64,000 bases of DNA from Leisingera methylohalidivorans DSM 14336. GTDB lineage: Bacteria > Pseudomonadota > Alphaproteobacteria > Rhodobacterales > Rhodobacteraceae. Every line of letters starts with the position of its first letter. Position 1 is the first letter of the stretch. The notes under the pieces are model-generated. The model saw nothing but the letters and a program-made list of their open reading frames with translations. It did not search any database and was not told the origin of the DNA. This document shows, in pieces, positions 35,589 through 43,898 of the stretch. The stretch lies in contig NC_023135.1 of NCBI RefSeq assembly GCF_000511355.1, forward strand, positions 2,010,371 through 2,074,370, given 5' to 3'. Both the position numbers and the translations under genes were made by a program.

Positions 35589-37436
35589 ATGTTACGTATC
35601 AGCGATATATCCTACGCGGTCGAAGGCCGTCTTTTGTTCGATGGCGCCAGCGCCACGATCCCCACTGGCCACAAGGTTGGACTGGTCGGCCGTAACGGCA
35701 CCGGCAAGACCACGCTGTTCCGGCTGATCCGCAATGAGCTGTCGCTGGAATCCGGCGCCATTTCCCTGCCCAGCCGGGCCCGGATCGGCGGCATCGCGCA
35801 GGAAGCGCCATCGTCAAACGTGTCGCTGATCGATACGGTGCTCGCGGCAGATACCGAACGTGCCGAATTGATGGCCGAGTCTGAGACCGCGCAGGATCCG
35901 GCCCGGATTGCCGAAATTCAAACCCGCCTGTCAGATATCGATGCCTGGTCGGCCGAGGCCCGCGCCGCCGCCATCCTCAAAGGTCTCGGGTTTGACTATG
36001 CCGCCCAGCAACGCCCCTGCTCCGACTATTCGGGCGGCTGGCGGATGCGCGTCGCCCTTGCGGCGGTGCTGTTTTCCCAGCCTGATCTGCTGCTGCTTGA
36101 TGAGCCGACCAACTATTTGGATCTTGAAGGCGCGCTGTGGCTCGAAGCCTATCTGGTGAAATACCCCCACACAGTGATCATCATCAGCCACGACCGCGAG
36201 CTGCTGAACCGCTCGGTGAACGGCATTCTGCATCTCGAAGAGCTTGGCCTGACCTATTACTCCGGCAACTATGACCAGTTTGCCCGCCAGCGCGCCGCCA
36301 ACCGCGCCAATCAGGCTGCCCAGGCCAAAAAACAAGACGCCCGCCGCGCCCATCTGCAGGCCTTTGTCGACAGGTTCAAAGCCAAGGCCAGCAAAGCCAA
36401 ACAGGCGCAAAGCCGGGTGAAAATGCTGGAAAAAATGGAGACCATCCGCGCCCCCGAAGACGCCGCGCGCACGGTGTTCACCTTTCCCGAACCAGAGGAG
36501 CTGTCGCCGCCGATCATCGCAACCGAGGGCGTCTCGGTCGGGTACGACGGAACCCCGATCCTCAGCCGGCTGGATCTGCGCATCGACCAGGACGACCGTA
36601 TCGCGCTCTTGGGCAAGAACGGCGAGGGCAAATCCACCCTGTCCAAGATGCTGTCAGGCCGTCTGGATGTGATGGCCGGCAAGATGACCCAGTCCGGCAA
36701 GCTTCGGATTGGCTTTTTTGCGCAGCATCAAGTGGATGAGCTGCACATCGACGAAACGCCGCTGCAGCATTTGCAACGCGAACGCCCGGATGAAGGCCAG
36801 GCCCGCCTGCGCGCCCGGCTGGCCGGGTTCGGCCTGGGGTCGGATCAGGCTGACACCGAGGTGGGACGCCTGTCCGGCGGACAAAAAGCGCGGCTGTCGC
36901 TGTTGCTGGCGACCCTGCCCGCCCCGCATCTGCTGATCCTCGATGAGCCGACCAACCACCTGGATATCGAAAGCCGCGAGGCTTTGGTCGAAGCGCTGAC
37001 TGCCTATTCCGGCGCGGTCATTCTGGTCAGCCACGACATGCATCTGCTCAGCCTGGTCGCGGACCGGCTGTGGCTGGTGTCGGGCGGCACCGTGAAACCG
37101 TTCGAGGGCGACCTGCCGGCCTACCGCGATCTGCTGCTGACCCGCGACAAACCCGCAGGCAAGCCCAAGGCGGCAAAGCCCAAGCGCCCCACCCGCGATG
37201 CGATCCTGGCCCTTCGCGCCGACGTGCGCAAAGGCGAAGCCCGGCTCGAAAAAGTCAGCGAGATGCGCGACAAGCTCGCCAAAAAACTGGCGGACCCTGC
37301 CCTGTATGACGACGGACGCAAGGACGAAGCCGTTGTCTGGCAGCGCAAATATGCCGAAGTGATGGAGGCGCAGGACCGCGCCGAGGAGCTTTGGCTGAAA
37401 GCGGTGGAGAAACTGGAAAAAGCAGAGGCGCAATGA
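35589..37436 (+). CDS. ABC-F family ATPase (Uup-like)
   Basis: A 615-residue cytoplasmic protein with two ABC ATPase domains and no membrane segments. Domain one: Walker A GRNGTGKTT, signature YSGGWRMRVALA, Walker B LLLLDEPTNYLDL. Domain two: GKNGEGKST, LSGGQKARLSLL, LLILDEPTNHLDI. A charged linker (FVDRFKAKASKAKQAQSR) joins them, and a C-terminal coiled coil from about residue 540 fits the Uup type. ABC-F proteins act on ribosomes or DNA; the precise role is not fixed by sequence. The start at 35589 is chosen because the family begins MLRISDISY. Overlaps marC by four bases. Confidence 0.93.
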   Translation: MLRISDISYAVEGRLLFDGASATIPTGHKVGLVGRNGTGKTTLFRLIRNELSLESGAISLPSRARIGGIAQEAPSSNVSLIDTVLAADTERAELMAESETAQDPARIAEIQTRLSDIDAWSAEARAAAILKGLGFDYAAQQRPCSDYSGGWRMRVALAAVLFSQPDLLLLDEPTNYLDLEGALWLEAYLVKYPHTVIIISHDRELLNRSVNGILHLEELGLTYYSGNYDQFARQRAANRANQAAQAKKQDARRAHLQAFVDRFKAKASKAKQAQSRVKMLEKMETIRAPEDAARTVFTFPEPEELSPPIIATEGVSVGYDGTPILSRLDLRIDQDDRIALLGKNGEGKSTLSKMLSGRLDVMAGKMTQSGKLRIGFFAQHQVDELHIDETPLQHLQRERPDEGQARLRARLAGFGLGSDQADTEVGRLSGGQKARLSLLLATLPAPHLLILDEPTNHLDIESREALVEALTAYSGAVILVSHDMHLLSLVADRLWLVSGGTVKPFEGDLPAYRDLLLTRDKPAGKPKAAKPKRPTRDAILALRADVRKGEARLEKVSEMRDKLAKKLADPALYDDGRKDEAVVWQRKYAEVMEAQDRAEELWLKAVEKLEKAEAQ

Positions 37437-38053
37437 TCGACACGGCTTTTCTGATCACCTCCTTTGTGACGCTGTTTGTCATCGTTGACCCGATCGGCCT
37501 GACACCGATCTTTCTGGCGCTGACACAGGGGATGACGCCGGCACAGCGGCGCGCGATTGCTCTGCGCTCCACCATCACCGCGGCAATTCTGCTTGCGCTG
37601 TTTGCGGCACTTGGCGAGGCGGTGCTCGGCTTTGCAGGAATTTCCATGCCTGCCTTCCGCATTGCAGGCGGCGTGCTGTTGTTCCTCACCGCGCTCGACA
37701 TGCTGTTTGAACGCCGCAACAAGCGGCGCGAAGACCGCAGCGAGGAGGATGATTCTGAAGACCCCTCCATTTTCCCGCTGGCGATCCCGCTGATTGCAGG
37801 CCCCGGGTCCATCGCCACCGTCATTCTGCTGGCGGGCCAGCAGCCTGGCATTGCCGGCTTTGCCATGGTGATGGGCGTGGTGGTTGCGGTGCTGGCGATC
37901 CTCTTGGTGATGTGCCTGTTTTCCGGCCTGTTCGAACGCATGCTGGGCAAGACCGGCATCACCGTTGTGACCCGTCTCCTGGGCATGCTGCTAGCGGCGC
38001 TGTCCGTCCAGTTCGTGCTCGACGGGCTGCGTGCTTTTGGATTTGCAGGCTAG
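37433..38053 (+). CDS. MarC family (UPF0056) integral membrane protein
   Basis: A 206-residue protein with six predicted transmembrane helices. Family signatures are FVIVDPIGLTPIFLALTQG and FPLAIPLIAGPGSIATVIL, with a charged, acidic cytoplasmic loop between helices three and four. The function of MarC proteins is not known; the early link with multiple antibiotic resistance has not held up. The ATG overlaps the stop of the ABC-F gene. Confidence 0.92.
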   Translation: MIDTAFLITSFVTLFVIVDPIGLTPIFLALTQGMTPAQRRAIALRSTITAAILLALFAALGEAVLGFAGISMPAFRIAGGVLLFLTALDMLFERRNKRREDRSEEDDSEDPSIFPLAIPLIAGPGSIATVILLAGQQPGIAGFAMVMGVVVAVLAILLVMCLFSGLFERMLGKTGITVVTRLLGMLLAALSVQFVLDGLRAFGFAG

Positions 38054-38097
38054 CATAACGCCCCGGCCCGCCTACATTATATGCAGGAGGTGCGCGG

Positions 38098-38679
38098 ATG
38101 GGCGAGTATGAAATCGGGCGGGTTATCTATCTGGTTGTCTTGCTGGTTGCAGTCGGGTCCTGGGTGTTTGTGCAAAACCGCCAGAACATTGGCAAGACCC
38201 TGCAGATGTTTGCCGTCTGGGGCTTTATCTTTCTTGGTGTGATAGCCTCCTATGGGCTGTGGGAGGACATCCGCCAAACCGTGCGCCCGCAGCAAAGCGT
38301 CGCGGTGGATGCCGGACGGGTCGAAGTGCCGCGCGCGCCCGACGGGCATTACTATCTGACGCTGGAGGTGAATGGCGCCACCGTTCCGTTCCTGGTCGAC
38401 ACCGGGGCCAGCGAAGTTGTGCTGAACGCGCGCGATGCGGAACGTGCCGGCATCGATACCGACGCCCTCGCCTATCTCGGCCGCGCCCGCACCGCCAATG
38501 GCGAGGTGCGCACGGCCTCGGTCTGGATCGAAGAAATGTCGCTGGGCGGCATCACCGACACGAACGTGCGCGTCTGGGTGAACCAGGGCGAGTTGGAGCA
38601 ATCCCTGCTGGGAATGGGCTACCTGCAGCGCTGGTCCAGCATCGAAATCCGCAATGGCGCATTGGTGCTGACACGCTGA
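38098..38679 (+). CDS. Membrane-anchored retropepsin-like aspartic protease
   Basis: A 193-residue protein of the TIGR02281 clan AA type. Two transmembrane helices at about 8-26 and 36-55 are followed by a single retropepsin-like domain with the active-site motif PFLVDTGASEVVLN (Asp101) and a flap-like VRTASVWIEEMSLGG region. One copy per chain implies a homodimeric active site, as in other single-domain retropepsins. It probably cleaves envelope proteins, but substrates are unknown. AGGAGGTG precedes the start. Confidence 0.9.
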   Translation: MGEYEIGRVIYLVVLLVAVGSWVFVQNRQNIGKTLQMFAVWGFIFLGVIASYGLWEDIRQTVRPQQSVAVDAGRVEVPRAPDGHYYLTLEVNGATVPFLVDTGASEVVLNARDAERAGIDTDALAYLGRARTANGEVRTASVWIEEMSLGGITDTNVRVWVNQGELEQSLLGMGYLQRWSSIEIRNGALVLTR

Positions 38680-38819
38680 TCAGGCGCCTGGGCGGTGCAG
38701 GCCTCCGGCAGCAGTATTCCGGACCAGAAAGAAGCCAAGAGCATTTTCTTTCTCTTGCTCGGAATACTCCGGGGTGAATTGGCCGGACCGCCAGGAGGGG
38801 CAGCGCCGCTCGACATCGG

Positions 38820-39371
38820 TCACCCTTCGTCAAGTACCGGCAGAATGAATCCGTTGACCGGATAGACCCGCCCGAAGGCCCCCGGATTGCTCTCCAAGCG
38901 CACCGCGGACCAGTCGTTTTCGGCCGATACGTCGATGACCGCCATTCCCAGCGACACCTTGTTGCGGCGCCAGTTTGCGTGATTGACCCGGATCCTGCGC
39001 GGCTCCTCAACCTTGGACACCACGGCAACATGGCCCAGCGGATTGGAGCGGGTCGCCCGGAAGGCCATCACCGCACCCGTTTGCGGCTTCTGATCGCGGC
39101 TGAACTGTCCTTTAGCCTGCGCCCACCAGGTTTTCGCATTGCCGAAGATCTCGATCCCGCTGGCGTTGCGGGCAAAGGGCACGCACCAGACGCGGCGTCC
39201 CCTGGATTGCAAAGACTGGACTTCTTGGACCGCGTACTCCAGACGCGCGGCCTCAACCTCGGCGCGGGCCACCGATCCGCCTTGAATATCACCGCAACTT
39301 GCGAGGAACAGCAGCCCAGCCCCAACAAACGGCAGCAGCCGCGCCCGACGGAACGCATGTGATACTTTCAT
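38820..39371 (-). CDS. CHAP-domain lipoprotein (putative amidase)
   Basis: A 183-residue protein with a lipoprotein signal (LLFLASC lipobox, Cys26) and a CHAP/NlpC-P60-like domain. The candidate catalytic Cys is in RRVWCVPFARNASGIE and the His in NPLGHVAVVSKVEE; VNHANWRR matches the third conserved region. Such domains cut peptidoglycan cross-links or amide bonds. It is expected in the outer membrane or periplasm. It follows holC on the same strand with a 159-bp gap. Confidence 0.83.
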   Translation of the reverse strand: MKVSHAFRRARLLPFVGAGLLFLASCGDIQGGSVARAEVEAARLEYAVQEVQSLQSRGRRVWCVPFARNASGIEIFGNAKTWWAQAKGQFSRDQKPQTGAVMAFRATRSNPLGHVAVVSKVEEPRRIRVNHANWRRNKVSLGMAVIDVSAENDWSAVRLESNPGAFGRVYPVNGFILPVLDEG

Positions 39372-39530
39372 CTGTCCCCCAGTGTCCTGGTCTTTTGATC
39401 TGATCTATTGACCGGGAGACGTACTGCGGCAGCGCCTTTGGCGCGAGCATTTCCTGCCAAACTGAAACAAAACCGTAGGAAACTGGCAATATCCCGCCGA
39501 TACAGCGGACGAACAGGCCGGTTTCCCGGC

Positions 39531-39989
39531 CTATTTCTCGGCCTTCTTCTCCCAACGGCCGCTTTCTTCGGACCAGTACTGGGCGGAACAGCCTGCATCG
39601 GTCAGGGTTTTCCACTGGCGGCGGGCGTGCTGCACGGCTTCCGGATCGGTGCCGTCAAACAGAATGCAGACACGGTTCAGCGCCTGCACCTCATCCGCGC
39701 TGACCGCGGCGCCATCCACCGCCATCACACAGTTAGGGGAATTGGCTGCCTCTGGTCCTGCGGTCAGCAGAACCGGCTGCAGCGCATCATGGGGGCCGCC
39801 TGCCAGGCCATGGGGCAAAAAGCTGTCCTCCGGCCCCAGCCACAACCGGTCATCCAGCCAGGCCATGCGCTCGGGGTCGCGCCCGCGCACCGCAATGCGC
39901 CAGCCCGCCCCGCGCGCCTTATCCAGAAGGACCGGCAGGGTCTCCTCCAGCGGCCTGCGGGTCAGATGATAGAAGTAGGCAGCCCCCAT
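39531..39989 (-). CDS. holC: DNA polymerase III chi subunit
   Basis: A 152-residue protein that links the clamp loader to single-strand binding protein. Family features are YFYHLTRRPLEETLPVLLDK at the N-terminus and the WLGPEDSFLPHGLAG and ILFDGTDPEAVQHARRQWK segments. It lies six bases downstream of pepA, the pepA-holC order seen in many proteobacteria. Confidence 0.93.
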   Translation of the reverse strand: MGAAYFYHLTRRPLEETLPVLLDKARGAGWRIAVRGRDPERMAWLDDRLWLGPEDSFLPHGLAGGPHDALQPVLLTAGPEAANSPNCVMAVDGAAVSADEVQALNRVCILFDGTDPEAVQHARRQWKTLTDAGCSAQYWSEESGRWEKKAEK

Positions 39990-39995
39990 GAATGC

Positions 39996-41471
39996 TTATT
40001 CCGCCTCGAACCTATCCGCGACCAGACGGTTCAGCGCCATCACGCCCCAGCCTGTGGCGCCTTTGGGCGCATAGTCCGTATCCGTCTTGACCGAGGCCAC
40101 ACCGGCGATGTCCAGATGAATCCAGGGCATGCCGTCCTTGATGAAACGCTGCAAAAACTGCGCCGCGGTGATTGAGCCCGCAGGACGCCCGCCGACGTTT
40201 TTCATATCGGCAATGCGCGATTTCAACTGATCGTCATAGGCCTTGCCCAACGGCATCCGCCAGGCGCCCTCATCTTCCGAATGCGCGGCCTTAAGGAAGG
40301 CATTGCACAGATCGTCATCGTTCGAGAATACGCCGGCATTCTCATGCCCCAGCCCGATGATAATCGCACCGGTCAGGGTCGCCAGATCAATCACGCCGGC
40401 AGGCTTGAACCGTTCCTGCGCATACCACAAGACGTCGCACAGAACCAAACGGCCTTCGGCGTCGGTGTTGATGATCTCGACCGTGTCGCCCTTCATCGAC
40501 TTCACCACATCGCCCGGACGGGTGGCATTGCCCGAGGGCATGTTTTCCACCAGGCCGACCAGACCGACCACATTGGCCTTGGCTTTGCGCAGTGCCAGCG
40601 CCTTCATCGTGCCGGCCACAACACCGGCACCGCCCATGTCCATCGTCATCTCTTCCATGCCGCCCGCAGGCTTCAGGGAGATACCGCCGGTATCAAACAC
40701 CACGCCCTTGCCGACCAGTGCCAGCGGAGCTGCATCCCCGGCGCCGCCTTTCCATTGCATCACCGCCACTTTGGAGGGACTGTCAGAGCCCTGACCGACG
40801 CTCAGCAGCGTGCGCATGCCAAGCTTTTCCAGATCCGCCTCCTCCAGGACCTCGACCTCAAGACCGATGCCTTTCATTTCCTCAATGCGGCGGGCGAATT
40901 CTGTGGTTGTCAGCACGTTGGCGGGCTCATTGACCAGATCCCGGGTCATGTGAACGCCTTCGGCCACGGCCAGCAACGGTCCGCAGGCAGCCTCGAGATC
41001 GGACGGCACTTTGGCGGCGATCACCACCTCGCCTTCGGATTTGTCCTCGGCAGGGGTCTTATGGTCGTCAAAGCCATAGTCGCGCAGCGCAATGCCCAGT
41101 GTGAGGTCAGCGGCCTTGTTCATGCTGCCGGCCATTACCGTCAGACGCTTGCCTGCGGCTCCTTTGGCCAGTTTTGCACCCGCCTGGCGCGCCTCCACCG
41201 GGGTCAGCTTGCGCGGCAGCACCAGCACATCCAGCGCCTCGGCCTGCATGCCAGCGGGCCAGCCAAGCGAGATCACATCCCCCGCCTTGGCCTTCCTGAA
41301 GCCATCCGATTCGATCAGCCGGGCAATTGCTCCTTTGCTCAGCCGGTTGGCCGTGCGCGCCGCCTGATCCATGCTGCCATCGGGCGTCACCATCACCGCC
41401 ACGCGGCCGGTCATTTCCGGCAGGGCCTGTGGATCGTATTCGGCAAAACGGATCGGGGTAAGGCTGCTCAT
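39996..41471 (-). CDS. pepA: Leucyl aminopeptidase
   Basis: A 491-residue M17 metallo-aminopeptidase that removes N-terminal residues from peptides. The metal-binding C-terminal domain has KGVVFDTGGISLKPAGGMEE, and the diagnostic NTDAEGRLVLCDVLWYA. The N-terminal domain is the usual P-loop-like fold. The gene diverges from lptF across about 200 bp, and holC follows in the same transcript. Confidence 0.96.
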   Translation of the reverse strand: MSSLTPIRFAEYDPQALPEMTGRVAVMVTPDGSMDQAARTANRLSKGAIARLIESDGFRKAKAGDVISLGWPAGMQAEALDVLVLPRKLTPVEARQAGAKLAKGAAGKRLTVMAGSMNKAADLTLGIALRDYGFDDHKTPAEDKSEGEVVIAAKVPSDLEAACGPLLAVAEGVHMTRDLVNEPANVLTTTEFARRIEEMKGIGLEVEVLEEADLEKLGMRTLLSVGQGSDSPSKVAVMQWKGGAGDAAPLALVGKGVVFDTGGISLKPAGGMEEMTMDMGGAGVVAGTMKALALRKAKANVVGLVGLVENMPSGNATRPGDVVKSMKGDTVEIINTDAEGRLVLCDVLWYAQERFKPAGVIDLATLTGAIIIGLGHENAGVFSNDDDLCNAFLKAAHSEDEGAWRMPLGKAYDDQLKSRIADMKNVGGRPAGSITAAQFLQRFIKDGMPWIHLDIAGVASVKTDTDYAPKGATGWGVMALNRLVADRFEAE

Positions 41472-41667
41472 TCTCGCGCGCTCCTGCTGGTTTCATATGG
41501 TTCTTGGCCTAAGAGGTATCCTGCGCAGAGGCGCTTGGCCAGACCCGCCTTTGCGCCCGCGGCAGCCGCGATCCGCCGCCGAATGAGGCCGCTTGCGAGA
41601 ATGCAGTTTTCCCCGTCGGCCAAATCCACTAATGTCCCGCAAAATCACAAAGGTCTGGGGGGATCAG

Positions 41668-42786
41668 GTGTCACGCTACGACAGATACGTGCTGTCACAA
41701 TATCTGCTCTTCTTCGGCTTTTTTGCGCTGATTCTGGTGGCCGTGTTCTGGGTCAACCGGGCTGTTGTGCTGTTCGACCGGCTGATCGGCAACGGGCAGT
41801 CGGCTTTGGTGTTCCTCGAATTCACCGCTCTCACCCTGCCGAACCTCATCCGCATGGTGCTGCCGATTGCCGTCTTCGGCGCCTCGGTCTGGGTGACCAA
41901 CCGGCTGAACAGCGAAAGCGAGCTGACTGTGCTGCGCGCCACCGGCACCAGCCCCTGGCAGATGGCGCGGCCGGCCTTGGCGTTCGGCGTCATCACCGCT
42001 CTGATGATGTCGGCGCTGACCCACTACCTGCTGCCGGCCTCGATCAGCCAGCTGGAGGTGCGCGAAAGCGAGGTCTCCCGCAACATCACCGCCAGCCTGC
42101 TGAGCGAGGGTGATTTCCTGCATCCGGCAGACGGTGTTACCTTCTACATCCGCCAGATCGACCCGGACGGCACCTTGAACGACGTCTTCCTGTCTGACCG
42201 CCGCGACCCGGAAACCACGTTGACCTATACCGGTGCCCGCGCCTTTCTGGTGCGCGACGAGGGCAGCGCGCATCTGATCATGGTGGAAGGCATGGCGCAG
42301 CGGCTGGACAATCAGACACAACGGCTTTCGACCACGTTCTTCTCGGATTTTTCTTATGATATCAGCGCTCTCGCCCAAAAGTCTGAAAACCCGGCGCGCA
42401 GCATCCGGGCTATCCCAAGCCTGGAGCTGATGACCAGCACCCGGGCCATCACCCGCAGCGATGGCTATTCCGCAGGCGCCCAGGCCGAGGAACTGCACCT
42501 GCGCTTTGCCCGTGCCCTGGTCTGTGTTGCCGTCGCCCTGATCGGGTTTTCCGCCCTGATGCTGGGCACCTTCTCGCGCTTCGGTGTGTGGCGTCAGGCC
42601 TTCCTGGCCTTTGTTGTGCTGATCTTTGTCGAGGGCTTGCGCGGGGTTGTCTCGGAGCCGGTTCTGCAAAACCCCAGCCTGTGGCCGCTGATCTATCTGC
42701 CGACCTTTCTGGGGCTGGCAGTGGCGCTGATCTTCCTGGTTCTGTCAGCCCGGCCCAAACGGACCCGGGCGGAGGCGTCCGCATGA
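41668..42786 (+). CDS. lptF: LPS export permease LptF
   Basis: A 372-residue inner-membrane subunit of the LptBFGC transporter that extracts lipopolysaccharide. Three transmembrane helices near the N-terminus (FFGFFALILVAVFWVN), a periplasmic beta-jellyroll at about 130-270, and three more at the C-terminus. The GTG at 41668 (VSRYDRYVLSQYL) matches the usual family start and follows GGGGGGATCAG; upstream ATGs would add atypical residues. Its stop overlaps the lptG start. Confidence 0.94.
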   Translation: MSRYDRYVLSQYLLFFGFFALILVAVFWVNRAVVLFDRLIGNGQSALVFLEFTALTLPNLIRMVLPIAVFGASVWVTNRLNSESELTVLRATGTSPWQMARPALAFGVITALMMSALTHYLLPASISQLEVRESEVSRNITASLLSEGDFLHPADGVTFYIRQIDPDGTLNDVFLSDRRDPETTLTYTGARAFLVRDEGSAHLIMVEGMAQRLDNQTQRLSTTFFSDFSYDISALAQKSENPARSIRAIPSLELMTSTRAITRSDGYSAGAQAEELHLRFARALVCVAVALIGFSALMLGTFSRFGVWRQAFLAFVVLIFVEGLRGVVSEPVLQNPSLWPLIYLPTFLGLAVALIFLVLSARPKRTRAEASA

Positions 42787-43898
42787 AGCTTGATCTTTAT
42801 TATGCCCGCCGTTTCCTGCAGTGGTTCCTGGTGATTGTTGCGGTGCTGATGACACTGGTGGTGCTGATCGACCTGAACGAACAGGTCCGCCGCTTCGAGG
42901 CGATCGACCTCAGCCTGCCGCAACTTCTTGGCCTGACCCTGCTCAACGTTCCGGCCGCCCTCAGCGAGTTCCTGCCGCTGATCATGATCCTGTCGACCAT
43001 CGTGCTGTTTGTCGGCCTCGCCCGCAGCAGCGAGCTGGTGGTGACCCGCGCCATCGGCCGGTCCGGCATCCGTGCGCTGGCCGCACCGGTGATGGTGGCC
43101 GCCGCAATCGGCGGCCTGGCGGTCACCATGCTGAACCCGATCGCGGCGGCAACCGCCAACCGCTACCAGGATCTGGCCGAGACCTATCACAACGGCGGAC
43201 CGTCAGCGCTGTCGCTGTCCGGCGAGGGCCTGTGGCTGCGCCAGGGCGGGGCCAGGGGGCAAGCGGTCATCCACGCCAAAGGCTACAGCGGCGACGCTGC
43301 GGAAATCACGTTGCTTGACGTATCGATCCACGCCTACACCAGTTCCGGCACCAGTTCCGGCGGCCTGGTCCGCCGCATCATCGCCGACAGCGCCCGGCTG
43401 GACGGCAGCAACTGGGTCCTGTCGAACGTCAAATCCTGGCCGCTGGCAGCCGGCATCAACCCCGATTCCAATGCCGCCCGGCATGACGAGCTGCGGCTGC
43501 CCACAACACTGACCACCGACCGGATCCGCGATACGCTGGGCACGGCCAGCGGCATCTCGATCTACGATTTGCCCTCGACCATCCGCGAATTGTCCGCCGC
43601 AGGTTTTACAACCAAACGCTATGAAGTCCGTTATCAGGCAGAGCTGGCCCGCCCCCTGTTCCTGATCGCCATGGTGCTGGTCGGGGCGTCCTTTACCATG
43701 CGGCACGCGCGCTTCGGCGGCACCGGGCTGGCGGTGCTCATGGCGGTGCTCCTGGGATTCGGGCTTTATTTCATCCGCAATTTCGCGCAAATCCTTGGCG
43801 AGAACGGGCAAATCCCGGTGGCCCTGGCCGCCTGGGCGCCGCCCGCCGCCGCGATACTTTTGACCTTGGGACTGCTCCTCCATGCCGAAGACGGGTAA
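42783..43898 (+). CDS. lptG: LPS export permease LptG
   Basis: A 371-residue partner of LptF. N-terminal LDLYYARRFLQWFLVIVAVL, a conserved FLPLIMILSTIVLFVGLARS coupling region, a periplasmic domain, and C-terminal helices (LFLIAMVLVGASFTMRHARF). It overlaps lptF by four bases (ATGA) and lptD by 17 bases, showing tight translational coupling. The ATPase gene lptB is not in the window. Confidence 0.95.
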   Translation: MKLDLYYARRFLQWFLVIVAVLMTLVVLIDLNEQVRRFEAIDLSLPQLLGLTLLNVPAALSEFLPLIMILSTIVLFVGLARSSELVVTRAIGRSGIRALAAPVMVAAAIGGLAVTMLNPIAAATANRYQDLAETYHNGGPSALSLSGEGLWLRQGGARGQAVIHAKGYSGDAAEITLLDVSIHAYTSSGTSSGGLVRRIIADSARLDGSNWVLSNVKSWPLAAGINPDSNAARHDELRLPTTLTTDRIRDTLGTASGISIYDLPSTIRELSAAGFTTKRYEVRYQAELARPLFLIAMVLVGASFTMRHARFGGTGLAVLMAVLLGFGLYFIRNFAQILGENGQIPVALAAWAPPAAAILLTLGLLLHAEDG